From contig NZ_QCZJ01000041.1 in the NCBI RefSeq assembly GCF_003075435.1, positions 1 to 37,434 of the forward strand: a stretch of DNA of 37,434 nt, given 5' to 3'. Source of the stretch: Terrimonas sp. GTDB lineage: Bacteria > Bacteroidota > Bacteroidia > Chitinophagales > Chitinophagaceae. The position numbers and the translations under genes are program-made. The notes under the pieces are model-generated. The model saw only the letters and a list, made by a program, of their open reading frames with translations, was not told the origin of the DNA and did not search any database. Shown here one piece after another: positions 1-9,354 of the stretch (position 1 is its first letter; each line of letters starts with the position of its first letter).

Positions 1-119
1 TACAATAAATACCTATAATTTTATCAGCTGTGAGCATTGATAATTGAGTTTTGTGTGTGGTAACTCAAAATTATCTTTTATTGATGCTCTTTTTCTCCTC
101 ATTTAACTAGCAACTTGGG
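1..119. other. unassigned sequence abutting the broken end of susC; possible insertion-element end
   Basis: This is the DNA directly after the premature stop of the susC fragment. Nothing in it continues the SusC barrel in any frame. Read on the minus strand it has a short open frame starting MRRKRASIKDNF that stops after about 29 codons, and it begins with TTAACCCAAGTTGC. A sharp switch from a conserved barrel sequence to unrelated AT-rich DNA fits the end of an insertion sequence or a deletion junction. The window stops before an opposite end could be seen, so this is inference only. Confidence 0.3.
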
Positions 120-2030
120 TTAATTAATTGAAGCTTCTGTATAAAACTGCCTGTCGCCTTCAAAACCTTTACTGAAATCAAGATAATTAGTTCCCACCCG
201 TGTTTGCTCAAACTGCAGTTCTCCATTATTGTCTCTGCCAAGCACGGCATATCCATCAACTGTTTTTCTACGCCCGATATTATGTTGGTTAAATGCGTCA
301 AAAGAATACATTGCTGTAGCAGAAAGCCCCTTCAACCAGAAATCAAGGCTTTGGGTAAGCCGTATATTTGACCAGAGCTGATTTCTATACTCAGTTGCAT
401 AACCTGTTTGTGTGAGCAATACGTAAGGACTTGTAAGCCCGCTACGGGCAACAGGCGCATAACCATTAGAGTACTGTGGCGGCATCGCAACAGGTGTCAT
501 CAGAAAAATATTATCCCAAATGCTGCCGGTTCCTGTGCCCGGATAATTACCCGAAGCAATATAACCAGATGCTCCGAAATCAAGCTTTGTGGTATTGGTA
601 ATATTGAGATTAAGATTGGAAGTAAAATTGAAACGCTTATACCGGATAGATGAGTTGTATTTGGCCAGTTCATCAACTTTAAATAATCCTTTTTCATCAT
701 AATAACCAACAGAAAGATAATATTTTGCATTTTCTGAGCCTCCTGTTATATTGGCATTTGCCCTCCTGTTTTCTCCGGTCTTATTAAACATTTCCTTCAT
801 CCAGTTTGTATTGGGATAAAGATCCGGATCTGAGCCATCTTTAGTAGCCTGAATACGTTCTTCCGAATACAATGGTGTAGTACTTGCAGGATTACTGCTT
901 TTGTATGCTTCGTTTGCAAGCTCCATATACGTTGGGCCATCAACAAAGCTGGGCATTTTTGTAAAGGCTGTAAAACCCTGGTTATACTGCAAGTTAACTT
1001 TAGGCTTACCAGTTTTTCCTTTTTTTGTCTGGATAAGTATTACGCCGTTCGCACCTCTTACACCATATACGGCTGTGGCAGAAGCATCTTTTAAAATACT
1101 AAAGCTTTCTATATCCTCCGGATCAATATTATTGAAACTTCTTTCTACACCATCTACCAATACTAACGGGTTACTGTTGGTGAAAGTTGAAATACCCCTT
1201 ATCCATATACTCGCATTATCATAGCCCGGCTCGCCGCTGCGCTGTACGCCAACAAGGCCAGCAAGACGTCCAGCCAATACATTAGAGAGGTTAGCAACGG
1301 GCTGTTTTAATTCATCAACCTTAACGGTAGACTGGGCGCCGATCTGGCTGATTTTCTTTTGTTTTCCATACCCCACTACTACAACCTCGTTTAAACCACC
1401 GGTGGCAGGCTCCATTGCTATATCAAATTCAATCCTGTCTTTTATAGTAATGGTTTGTGTTATATACCCTACAAAACTTAATTCCATTACTTCTCCTTTG
1501 TTAGCTATAATTTCAAACTCACCTTTTTCATTAGTAGTTGTAGCCCTGTTTGTGCCCACAATCAATACAGATACGCCATGAAGTGGGCTACCCAATGCAT
1601 CTCTTATCGTTCCGGTAATTTTTATTTCTTCCTGCATCAAAACAGGATGGCTTTTAGGTTTAGCCTTGTTTTTAAAAGGCACAATTGCATACTGGGTGAC
1701 TGTAACCTTATTTATTTGCAAACCACCGGCTCTAAGAATATCATCCAGACGCTGTATAATTTCTTCATCTTTTAATTGCATAACAGCGGCAGGAATGCGG
1801 ATGTTTTTCGTAGCATTTTCATCCCATACAAATTTCCATTTTTTTTGAGCGTAGAGATGATCGACCATCTCTTTAAACGTTATAAGATCAGATTTGTTCT
1901 GAATGTTGCCGCTGGTAGTTACCCTGCTTGTTGATACATAACTTACCTGCGATTTTGATTCAAGATGAGTACCATATAAAATGCCACACATCAATAATTG
2001 GAGCGGCAGTCTCCTTCTTAAAGCAATCAT
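120..2030 (-). CDS. SusC/RagA-type TonB-dependent receptor, truncated in the barrel
   Basis: Outer-membrane TonB-dependent importer of the SusC/RagA type, which normally takes up oligosaccharides or peptides with a SusD partner. From the N-terminus there is a signal-like segment, an STN domain (about residues 48-120), a carboxypeptidase-regulatory-like beta domain (about 138-210), then the plug with the SusC signature (LVLVDGVER near 291-299, SFSILKDASA, YGVRGANGVILIQTKKG) and the first barrel strands. The STN domain is typical of receptors controlled by a FecR/ECF sigma pair, and such a pair lies just upstream. The frame ends after EASIN, where family members go on for several hundred residues; full-length relatives have about 1000 or more. 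The product is therefore probably non-functional, or only a signalling plug. No susD is visible. I prefer the ATG at 2030 to the TTG at 2036. Confidence 0.9.
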   Translation of the reverse strand: MIALRRRLPLQLLMCGILYGTHLESKSQVSYVSTSRVTTSGNIQNKSDLITFKEMVDHLYAQKKWKFVWDENATKNIRIPAAVMQLKDEEIIQRLDDILRAGGLQINKVTVTQYAIVPFKNKAKPKSHPVLMQEEIKITGTIRDALGSPLHGVSVLIVGTNRATTTNEKGEFEIIANKGEVMELSFVGYITQTITIKDRIEFDIAMEPATGGLNEVVVVGYGKQKKISQIGAQSTVKVDELKQPVANLSNVLAGRLAGLVGVQRSGEPGYDNASIWIRGISTFTNSNPLVLVDGVERSFNNIDPEDIESFSILKDASATAVYGVRGANGVILIQTKKGKTGKPKVNLQYNQGFTAFTKMPSFVDGPTYMELANEAYKSSNPASTTPLYSEERIQATKDGSDPDLYPNTNWMKEMFNKTGENRRANANITGGSENAKYYLSVGYYDEKGLFKVDELAKYNSSIRYKRFNFTSNLNLNITNTTKLDFGASGYIASGNYPGTGTGSIWDNIFLMTPVAMPPQYSNGYAPVARSGLTSPYVLLTQTGYATEYRNQLWSNIRLTQSLDFWLKGLSATAMYSFDAFNQHNIGRRKTVDGYAVLGRDNNGELQFEQTRVGTNYLDFSKGFEGDRQFYTEASIN

Positions 2031-2076
2031 AAGCAATAGCTGTTTATTCTGTTAAAATTGGTTGATTACGGAAAAG

Positions 2077-3066
2077 TTATTTTGGATCAATTATCAATTC
2101 CTTCTCATTAAGGTCTATACGGGCATTTAAGAGTATTGAAAGTGTTTTTACAAAGGTGGCTGTATCGTTGGCGGCTACAATCCCGCTGATCGATTTTATC
2201 TTCAGTTTTTCCCGGTTTTTTATAGTGAGATTTCTTTGAAAAAAAACAGAAACAATATCAGTCAGTTCATCAATACCTGTATTATCAAAATGAAAATTCC
2301 CTTCTATCCAGGGATTATACAGGGCAGCATTTACATTACTAATGGTAAAGTCGCTGTTGCTGACAGTAATTTTCTTTCCGGGTGAGAGTAATACAGTTTT
2401 AGAAAAGGCATTTGCCTCAATCTTACCTTCTTTTAAAACCGCAATACATTGCAGGGGAGTATTTACAATTGAGAAGATCGTTCCTAACACATTTATATCC
2501 AAATTGCCTGCATGCACGGCAAAAGGCACTTGTTTACCTGGCGTACTTATATTGTTTACATGGAAATAACCGCTGCCTTCAATCCAAACTTCCCGCTCAT
2601 TATTTTCAGTATAACGTAATGAAGAATTTTTGTTCAGGATGATCACGCTGCTGTCCGGCAATACTATCGTTTTATTTTTATCGCCTGAGGCAATTAAAAC
2701 ACTTTCAGCATCTGGTTTCCTGTTAAAAAACCATATCCCGGTAGTAATAGCTATTACGGCTGCAGCAGCAAACCAATATAAAAACTTTGTTCTGGGTTGG
2801 GTGTGTGCAGCATTAAAAATATTATGCTCAATATTCAGCCAGGTATTATTATGCTGATCAGCAGTAGGAGTTATTCTTTTGAAGCCCGTTATTAGGTTAT
2901 ATTGCTCTATAGCCTTATCAACCGCTTCTTTTTTATGTGGATTTTTCAGCAGCCATTCGTTCCACCAGTTGCTCACTTCTTTATTATTATCAGTTCTCCA
3001 ACTGATAAAATAATCATCATCAAGAAAGTCTGCAGCTTCAAAGTTTTGGTAATTGTCAGAAAGCAC
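2077..3066 (-). CDS. FecR-family anti-sigma factor (DUF4974-type C-terminus)
   Basis: Inner-membrane anti-sigma regulator of the FecR family. It senses the signal from the STN domain of a partner TonB receptor and controls an ECF sigma factor. The N-terminal 90 residues are cytoplasmic and include WWNEWLLKNPHKKEAVDKA. One membrane span follows (YWFAAAAVIAITTGIWFF), then a periplasmic FecR domain with the usual L/I-x-N-x-x-S-x-L-R-Y pattern (VIILNKNSSLRY) and GSGYFHV. The C-terminal domain resembles DUF4974 or an STN fold. It lies between the ECF sigma gene upstream and the broken susC 40 bp downstream, the usual order for such a cell-surface signalling unit. The start is GTG at 3066; no ATG precedes the conserved region. 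Confidence 0.92.
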   Translation of the reverse strand: MLSDNYQNFEAADFLDDDYFISWRTDNNKEVSNWWNEWLLKNPHKKEAVDKAIEQYNLITGFKRITPTADQHNNTWLNIEHNIFNAAHTQPRTKFLYWFAAAAVIAITTGIWFFNRKPDAESVLIASGDKNKTIVLPDSSVIILNKNSSLRYTENNEREVWIEGSGYFHVNNISTPGKQVPFAVHAGNLDINVLGTIFSIVNTPLQCIAVLKEGKIEANAFSKTVLLSPGKKITVSNSDFTISNVNAALYNPWIEGNFHFDNTGIDELTDIVSVFFQRNLTIKNREKLKIKSISGIVAANDTATFVKTLSILLNARIDLNEKELIIDPK

Positions 3067-3160
3067 AATCGTTATTTTAAAGTTTAGCCTATCACTGTTT
3101 CCGTACCCGTATACAAGACAGGCGATCTCCGATAATTACCCCACGGTTTTTAACTTTTTT

Positions 3161-3745
3161 TTATAATTTCAAAAAAAACAGAACAAATAACGATTCAGGA
3201 ATATTAGCCTTAAGGCACTCTAAGGCCCTGGCAGCCAGCTTATAAGTGGCTTTGGTAGATATGTTGAGCAAGTCTGAAATTTCTTCATAACCAAGCCCCT
3301 CAAAATATCTCAGGTAAATACACTCCTTTTGCCTGTCTGTTAGATTATTTAAGGCAATATATAAGCCACTAAGTGTTTCTGCTGATATTTCTCCTTTAGA
3401 AACCTGTTCCTCTATTATATAACTCAATTCAAATGGGGTATCTCCACCCTGGAGTAATTTATGCGTAGAAGATGCTGCTTTATTTAAAATAGTATTTTTT
3501 AAAGCGATAAAAAGATAGCTCTTAATATTTTTTATGTTAGAAAGCTGATGCCGTTTGTTCCACAGCTTTATAAAAACATCCTGGATGCAATCCTGGATAA
3601 GATGCTGATCATTATGTAATCTGCATCCATATTCAAACAACTTATCAAAGTAGCTGTTATATAAATTTTCAAAAGTTGTCTTCAAAAGTATTGCACCTGT
3701 ATCATCTGCTATCACTTTTTCATAACCTTCAGTTTGTACTTGCAT
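3161..3745 (-). CDS. ECF-type RNA polymerase sigma factor (FecI-like)
   Basis: Sigma-70 family extracytoplasmic-function sigma factor that should direct RNA polymerase to the receptor promoter. Region 2 is seen in FENLYNSYFDKLFEYGCRL and IQDCIQDVFIKLWNKRHQL. Region 4 is seen in LTDRQKECIYLRYFEGLGYEEI with the following helix-turn-helix. The length of 194 residues is normal for the family. It is followed after 94 bp by a FecR-type anti-sigma gene and then by susC, all on the minus strand. Because the receptor is truncated, this regulatory pair may have lost its natural signal. The ATG at 3745 is well placed. Confidence 0.93.
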   Translation of the reverse strand: MQVQTEGYEKVIADDTGAILLKTTFENLYNSYFDKLFEYGCRLHNDQHLIQDCIQDVFIKLWNKRHQLSNIKNIKSYLFIALKNTILNKAASSTHKLLQGGDTPFELSYIIEEQVSKGEISAETLSGLYIALNNLTDRQKECIYLRYFEGLGYEEISDLLNISTKATYKLAARALECLKANIPESLFVLFFLKL

Positions 3746-4277
3746 AATATCAAAAACATATTTTGAAGCTATACTAAAACTACAATTAAATTATTTTTCT
3801 TTTGGAAAATAGCTTTAATCTCCAACAAAATCATTATAAGATAAATATTTATCATATACGGGGTATATATCCGGTTGGATGCATTCCAAATTGTCTCTGC
3901 AATTTTAATTGCCTCGCCCTTTTTGTTTCCTCGCCACGCAACAGAGAGGGAAAAGCGGTGCAAAAATTTGGAACGTGCCCATCCTGCTATTAATACATGT
4001 TGCAATTTGGCGCAGGTTTGGTAGCATTGCCTTGTGCCGGGCCAGACCTGCTGCCTTGCTGTTACTTATCTTAACTTCTTAAACGGGCATTGCATAAATA
4101 GCAGGGCTATTATTATGGCAAAACAAGTAATGCTCAGGCATCAGGTCAGCTAACACACACAACACCTGCGCTACAAACCTACGCCAGTTCCGATAAACTT
4201 ACCGGCAGGAGATAAGATTTTTTGCTACTGGAATGTGTCTTCACATACCAGCATAAATAGGCAAAATACAGGTTCAC
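3746..4277. other. intergenic region without a credible gene
   Basis: This stretch lies between the divergent side of the ECF sigma gene and the 3' end of dnaK. It holds a palindromic element (3875-3984) and otherwise low-complexity AT-rich DNA with a mixed segment near 4020-4220. A 78-codon open frame (3769-4005, minus) runs straight through the palindrome and has no recognisable domain, so I do not call it a gene. No RNA gene is apparent. Confidence 0.5.
3875..3984. repeat. palindromic dispersed element, copy A (about 110 bp)
   Basis: The left arm starts TTGGATGCATTCCAAATT (3875-3892). The right arm ends TTTGGAACGTGCCCATCC, an imperfect inverted copy of the left arm. The interior contains a perfect small palindrome GCAATTTTAATTGC (3899-3912) and CTCTG/CAGAG half-sites. 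A second element with nearly the same arms and length lies at 11769-11876. Two intergenic copies with matching terminal inverted repeats suggest a MITE-like or REP-like repeat. Confidence 0.6.
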
Positions 4278-4303
4278 AAAAAAACCCTCCGTTTCGCGGA
4301 GGG
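4278..4303 (-). terminator. Rho-independent terminator of dnaK
   Basis: Read on the minus strand, this is a 7-bp stem CCCTCCG/CGGAGGG with a 5-nt loop, followed by seven T residues. It starts 22 bp after the dnaK stop codon. Confidence 0.85.
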
Positions 4304-4325
4304 TCATTATATTACTAACTTCACA

Positions 4326-6242
4326 TTATTTCACTTCTTCAAATTCAGCATCGGTAACATTATCACCAGCCGGGGCATTTGCGCCCTGTGGCTCCTGCTG
4401 ACCAGCACCACCGGTTGGATCGCCGGCAGTTGCACCACCCTGCTGTGCTTTGTATATTTCTTCAGAAGCCGCAGTCCATGCTGTATTTAATTCAGAAAGA
4501 GAAGAATCAATAGCCGCAACATCCTGTTGTTTGTGCGCTTCTTTCAATTTGCTGAGCGCTGATTCAATAGGCGCTTTTTTATCAGCAGATATTTTGTCTC
4601 CAAACTCTTTCAATTGTTTTTCAGTCTGGAAAATTAGACTATCGGCCTGGTTTACCTTATCAACTTTTTCACGGGCTTCTTTATCACTTGCCTCATTTGC
4701 CTTTGCTTCAGCCTTCATTTTTTCAACTTCTTCCTTGCTTAAACCACTGCCTGCTTCAATCCTGATCTTCTGTTCTTTACCGGTGCCTTTATCTTTAGCA
4801 GTTACGTTTAATATGCCGTTAGCGTCAATATCAAAAATAACTTCAATCTGCGGTACTCCGCGTGGAGCCGGCGGTATACCATCTAAGTTAAACATACCGA
4901 GGCTCTTATTTTGAGAAGCCATCGGACGCTCTCCCTGCAGCACATGAATCTGTACGCCTGGCTGGTTATCAGAAGCAGTAGAGAATGTTTCAGATTTTTT
5001 AGTAGGTATGGTTGTGTTTGAATCAATCAGGCGTGTCATTACACCACCCATTGTTTCAATACCCAAAGAAAGCGGCGTTACATCAAGCAACAATACATCT
5101 TTCACTTCTCCGGTTAATACCGCGCCCTGTATACCAGCGCCAATTGCCACCACCTCATCAGGGTTAACGCCTTTATTAGGTTTCTTACCAAAAAATTTCT
5201 CTACTATTTCCTGCACTTTAGGTATACGTGTACTACCACCCACCAATATCACTTCATCAATCTGGGAAGTAGAAAGCCCTGCATCTTTTAAGGCCTGCTC
5301 ACAAGGTTTAAGACACCTTTCAAACAAGCTGTCAGCCAACTGCTCAAATTTTGCACGGGTCAATTTTTTAACCAGGTGCTTGGGCACACCATCAACAGCT
5401 GTTACATAAGGCAGGTTTATCTCTGTTTCGCTTGAAGAAGACAATTCTACTTTAGCTTTTTCAGCAGCTTCTTTCAAACGTTGTAATGCCATAGGATCTT
5501 TACGCAGATCAATATTTTCATCTTTCCTGAATTCGTCTGCCAGCCAGTCAATGATCACTTTATCAAAATCATCACCACCCAGGTGTGTATCACCATTGGT
5601 AGATTTCACTTCAAATACGCCATCTCCCAATTCAAGAATAGATATATCGAAAGTACCGCCGCCAAGGTCGAATACCGCGATTTTTTCATCTTTATGCTTT
5701 TTTTCCAAGCCGTAAGCCAATGCCGCAGCAGTTGGTTCATTTACTATACGGCGAACAGTTAAACCGGCAATTTCACCAGCTTCTTTTGTTGCCTGGCGCT
5801 GGGCATCGTTAAAATAAGCAGGCACTGTAATAACAGCTTCTGTTACTTCCTGTCCAAGATAATCTTCAGCGGTTTTTTTCATTTTCTGCAAAATCATCGC
5901 AGAAATTTCCTGTGGCGTATATAATCTGCCATCAATATCTATACGAATAGTATTATTATCGCCTTTTACAACTTTGTAGGCTACGTGTTTTAGTTCTTCG
6001 GATACCTCATCAAAGCGGCGGCCCATAAAGCGCTTTACTGACATTATGGTATTTACCGGGTTAGTAATGGCCTGACGTTTTGCAGGATCCCCTACTTTAC
6101 GCTCTCCATTTTTTAAAAATGCCACTACTGAAGGCGTGGTACGACGACCTTCATCATTGGCTATTACTACAGGCTCATTACCTTCCATAACAGCAACGCA
6201 GCTATTGGTGGTACCGAGGTCAATTCCTATTATTTTTCCCAT
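4326..6242 (-). CDS. dnaK: molecular chaperone DnaK (Hsp70)
   Basis: Cytoplasmic Hsp70 chaperone that binds unfolded peptides in an ATP-driven cycle with DnaJ and GrpE. The N-terminal ATPase domain opens with [17 protein letters not shown] and contains [13 protein letters not shown] and [11 protein letters not shown]. The substrate-binding domain follows the linker ([19 protein letters not shown]) and includes the QGERPMA segment. The C-terminal lid ends in a Gly/Ala/Gln-rich tail and the conserved acidic EEVK-like end. The length of 638 residues is normal. It stands alone here: no grpE or dnaJ is adjacent. A strong terminator follows at 4278-4303. No CIRCE-like repeat was seen in the 198-bp upstream region. 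Confidence 0.99.
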   Translation of the reverse strand: MGKIIGIDLGTTNSCVAVMEGNEPVVIANDEGRRTTPSVVAFLKNGERKVGDPAKRQAITNPVNTIMSVKRFMGRRFDEVSEELKHVAYKVVKGDNNTIRIDIDGRLYTPQEISAMILQKMKKTAEDYLGQEVTEAVITVPAYFNDAQRQATKEAGEIAGLTVRRIVNEPTAAALAYGLEKKHKDEKIAVFDLGGGTFDISILELGDGVFEVKSTNGDTHLGGDDFDKVIIDWLADEFRKDENIDLRKDPMALQRLKEAAEKAKVELSSSSETEINLPYVTAVDGVPKHLVKKLTRAKFEQLADSLFERCLKPCEQALKDAGLSTSQIDEVILVGGSTRIPKVQEIVEKFFGKKPNKGVNPDEVVAIGAGIQGAVLTGEVKDVLLLDVTPLSLGIETMGGVMTRLIDSNTTIPTKKSETFSTASDNQPGVQIHVLQGERPMASQNKSLGMFNLDGIPPAPRGVPQIEVIFDIDANGILNVTAKDKGTGKEQKIRIEAGSGLSKEEVEKMKAEAKANEASDKEAREKVDKVNQADSLIFQTEKQLKEFGDKISADKKAPIESALSKLKEAHKQQDVAAIDSSLSELNTAWTAASEEIYKAQQGGATAGDPTGGAGQQEPQGANAPAGDNVTDAEFEEVK

Positions 6243-6440
6243 ATCTCTTTATAATTGTATTAAATAATTTGATTTAGTATGAAATGTATTGTCAATCATT
6301 ATGCCATGAGCCTGAAAAGTGCAAAAATGGCAGTTATTTTTATTATACCTGACAAACTAAAATTGTTTTAAAAATTAACGCGCTCAACGATTTAGGCACA
6401 ACAAAAGCTTTATATATTTATCACAATTTTCAATATCTGT

Positions 6441-7865
6441 ATGAAGCATACCGGTAGTTTTATTTTAATGCTGATTTTTTTAAGTGCCTGTTCAAAAAAA
6501 ATCATTCCTGAGAAGCCTGAGCTTGCCAAAACTTATTTTTCATTAGATACGCTGCCTTTAAGCGACATTGATATTCCCCTGCAGGTTAACCTGAAGCCTC
6601 TATACGAAATTGCGGAAAAGAACGTACAAAAGATTTATGCTTCTGATGGTTGGCCCAATGAATATATTGTAAATAATTGCGATACAAAATACATGTATCG
6701 TTTTAAAAGAGGTCCGCTCCGCATCAGCTCCAGAGGCAATATTGTAAACTTCAATTTTACCGGCAGCTATATTATAGCGGGTGCACAGCGGGTATGCACC
6801 GGTTCCGGAAGTGACAGAGTGGCTATTTCCCCCTGGTCGCCGGTATGCGCCTGCGGACTGAAAGAAGCGGAACCGAAGGTGGACATCGGGTACAAAGCCA
6901 ACCTGCAGATAAAAAACAACTATAATGTTGCTACCAGGTTCCAGGCGCTTGATCCTAAACCATTGGATAAATGTACGGTTTGCTTTTGGGGACAGGATAT
7001 TACGCCGGTTGTAATGGCTCAGTTAAAAGAAGAGCTGATAATAGCCGGCAAGGATATTGAGGACTCACTTAACAGCCTGAATTTCCGCCCTCAGTTTCAG
7101 CAGTTGTGGGATGTATTGAATACAAGTGTGAAACTGTATGATATCGGGTACCTGCAATTAAACCCTGAAAAATTGAGGATGAGCTCACTGTATGCTCAAA
7201 ACGATTCTCTCAATATTTCTGTTGGTATATCTGCGCGACCATTGATCAGCCTTACGAGAACAATAGATCACAAAACCGTTGTTCCGGATATCAGTGATTT
7301 TACGCGCCGCAAAGGCTTTAGTATATATATTGATGCTATTATGAACTATGATTCGTTAAGCCAGCTACTTACCCAACAACTAGCCGGCAAACGGATTGAT
7401 ATGGATAAACTGGGAAAGTATATCATCATAGAAAAATGTGACCTATATGGCGCCGACAATGAAAAGCTCATCATTAAAATAAGCTTTAAAGGATCAGACA
7501 ATGGCGTTATGTATTTAACAGGAAAACCAGTATTTAATCCATCCAGAAACGAATTGCAGGTTAAAGAAATTGATTACGATATACGTACCAAAAACTTTTT
7601 GATTAAAACAGCCAAATGGCTATTTAACAGGAAAATCATTAATGAACTCAATAAATATTCAACCTTTAATATGCAGGCCTATACTGATACCTTGATAAAT
7701 AAGGTAAACAACCAGATGAACGGGGAATTGCAGAAAGGAATATTTGCACAAGGTAAAATGGAATCTATACAGGTAGTAAATATATACCCGTTAAAAGAAA
7801 ATTTTGTACTAAGGTGCAACAGTAAGGGAGAACTGGCGATCAGGATAGATTCATTTGAACTATGA
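6441..7865 (+). CDS. DUF4403-family lipoprotein
   Basis: Predicted lipoprotein of unknown function, related by sequence pattern to the DUF4403 family common in Bacteroidota. The N-terminus MKHTGSFILMLIFLSACSKK has a hydrophobic stretch and a lipobox (LSAC), so the mature protein should be lipid-anchored in the envelope. The rest of the 474 residues is beta-rich. The early segment IDIPLQVNLKPLYEIAEKNV is the typical DUF4403 opening, and a second similar module appears towards the C-terminus, suggestive of duplicated lipid-binding-like domains. It is transcribed divergently from dnaK and converges on the response-regulator gene with only 5 bp between them. No catalytic motif is visible. Confidence 0.8.
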   Translation: MKHTGSFILMLIFLSACSKKIIPEKPELAKTYFSLDTLPLSDIDIPLQVNLKPLYEIAEKNVQKIYASDGWPNEYIVNNCDTKYMYRFKRGPLRISSRGNIVNFNFTGSYIIAGAQRVCTGSGSDRVAISPWSPVCACGLKEAEPKVDIGYKANLQIKNNYNVATRFQALDPKPLDKCTVCFWGQDITPVVMAQLKEELIIAGKDIEDSLNSLNFRPQFQQLWDVLNTSVKLYDIGYLQLNPEKLRMSSLYAQNDSLNISVGISARPLISLTRTIDHKTVVPDISDFTRRKGFSIYIDAIMNYDSLSQLLTQQLAGKRIDMDKLGKYIIIEKCDLYGADNEKLIIKISFKGSDNGVMYLTGKPVFNPSRNELQVKEIDYDIRTKNFLIKTAKWLFNRKIINELNKYSTFNMQAYTDTLINKVNNQMNGELQKGIFAQGKMESIQVVNIYPLKENFVLRCNSKGELAIRIDSFEL

Positions 7866-7870
7866 ATATA

Positions 7871-8527
7871 TCACACTTCAAAAATGCCATTTTTAATAGC
7901 ATATAAAACCAGTCCTACCCGCGACTTTAGCTTTAATTTTTCGAATAAGGTATTTCTATAATCTTCAACACGTCTTTGTCCTACATACATTTTTTCGGCT
8001 ATTTCTTTATAGGACAGATCTGAGCAAATCAGCCTCAGGAACTCTCTTTCTTTTTCAGTAAGGAAAGTAATATCATCGGGCACATCCATATTCCTGTTAA
8101 GCCCGCCAATTATTTTTCCTGATATATACTCCGATAAATAAAAATTTTTTTTCATCACCGAATTGAGTGCAAGCTCCAGCTCTTCCGGATCAGTTGATTT
8201 CAGAATATATCCTTTAGCGCCCAGCTTAAGCATACGTATGATCGTATTTTCATCGCCCAGCATTGATAAAGCCAGTACTTTTATCTGCGGGTAATTTTTA
8301 TATAGCCACTCTGCGGTTTCAAAACCATTCATCCCCGGCATATTCACATCAAGTAAAATAATATCGGGAATATATTTTTTTACAAGAAGCTGCTTCAGCT
8401 CTTCTCCGTTAGCAGCCTCAAAAGCAACCGAAAAATTATCAAATGACTCAATAAGCTTGGCCAACGCATTCCTCAAAAGCGTATGATCATCAACAATAGC
8501 TACATGTATAGCTGCTTTAGTATCCAT
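7871..8527 (-). CDS. LuxR/NarL-family response regulator
   Basis: Cytoplasmic two-component response regulator. The receiver domain covers about residues 8-125, with acidic pocket D13/D14, phospho-acceptor D60 (DIILLDVNMPGMNG) and conserved K110 (GYILKSTDP). The LuxR-type helix-turn-helix covers about 155-215 (LTEKEREFLRLICSDLSYKEIAEKM). One oddity is the recognition helix, which reads VGQRRVEDYRNTLFEKL instead of the common VSxxTVExHR pattern. The gene starts 2 bp after the histidine kinase stop, so the two are surely cotranscribed and form a cognate pair. The target genes are not shown by the sequence. Confidence 0.95.
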   Translation of the reverse strand: MDTKAAIHVAIVDDHTLLRNALAKLIESFDNFSVAFEAANGEELKQLLVKKYIPDIILLDVNMPGMNGFETAEWLYKNYPQIKVLALSMLGDENTIIRMLKLGAKGYILKSTDPEELELALNSVMKKNFYLSEYISGKIIGGLNRNMDVPDDITFLTEKEREFLRLICSDLSYKEIAEKMYVGQRRVEDYRNTLFEKLKLKSRVGLVLYAIKNGIFEV

Positions 8528-8529
8528 AA

Positions 8530-9354
8530 TTATTCATCAATCGTTTGGGCTGATGTAGTTATAGGTAGCTCCATTTTTACTGATGTACCTTTGCCCGGGT
8601 AGCTGTCAAAAACTATAGTTGCACCGATTAATTTTGCCCTGTTCATCATGCTTTTTAATCCAACGCCGTTAAGTGGAGATTTTGAATCTTTTTTATCCTG
8701 TATGCTGAATCCCACTCCATTATCTACTACAGAAAGTATAAAATTATCAGAGGCGGTGTAATCCAACAGGATATTTAACTGGGTAGCTTTTGCATGCTTT
8801 AATATATTATTTACAAGCTCCTGAAAAATACGGAATATAAAAATCTCCTTTTGTCCGCTGAGTTTATATTCTTCTCCTTCCACATCAAACTGTACATTCA
8901 TTAATCCTGTTTTCTTAAGTGTCTGCAAATCAAACCGCACAGATTCAACCAGTCCAATTTGAGCAATCCTGTCTGTATGAAGGCTTTTTGTAAGATCGGC
9001 AAGATCAAACACAGCCTTATTTAATACTTCCCTGATATGTTGTAAAGGCTCGTATGCTTTATGCTCTTTTTCAACGGGTAAAACAGAAAGTGATAATTTT
9101 ACAACAGACAAGATCTGCCCGATGTTGTCATGCAATTCCTGTGCAATATTTTTTAATGTTGCCTCCTGTATCTCAAGTTGAGACTTCAGAACTTCCTGGT
9201 CATACTCCTCTTTAAGCCGGGTTAACTCCTGCTCCTGCCTGTGTTGCCGCTTTTGATACAACAAAAGAACTGTTACCACAAACCCTACCAGTAAAAAGGC
9301 AAGTAAGCCGCCTATTATTATTAAAAAAAAGAATTCCTGATCCTGATCCTGCAT
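8530..9354 (-). CDS. sensor histidine kinase, HisKA_3 type
   Basis: Membrane-bound two-component kinase of the NarX/DesK-like class that partners LuxR-type regulators. One N-terminal span (LIIIGGLLAFLLVGFVVTVL) is followed by a coiled coil of about 30 residues. The phospho-acceptor is H75 in AQELHDNIGQ. The C-terminal HATPase domain has an N-box (ELVNNILKHA) and a G1 box (DNGVGFS). There is almost no periplasmic part and no sensor domain, so signal input probably comes from a partner protein. The gene overlaps the preceding membrane-protein gene by 34 bp and sits 2 bp before the response regulator, so the upstream membrane protein is the obvious candidate sensor. Confidence 0.94.
   Translation of the reverse strand: MQDQDQEFFFLIIIGGLLAFLLVGFVVTVLLLYQKRQHRQEQELTRLKEEYDQEVLKSQLEIQEATLKNIAQELHDNIGQILSVVKLSLSVLPVEKEHKAYEPLQHIREVLNKAVFDLADLTKSLHTDRIAQIGLVESVRFDLQTLKKTGLMNVQFDVEGEEYKLSGQKEIFIFRIFQELVNNILKHAKATQLNILLDYTASDNFILSVVDNGVGFSIQDKKDSKSPLNGVGLKSMMNRAKLIGATIVFDSYPGKGTSVKMELPITTSAQTIDE

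Noticed and set aside
3769-4005. 78-codon open frame on the minus strand
   Set aside because: It runs through the palindromic element, has no domain, and its codon use and hydrophobic low-complexity end do not look coding.
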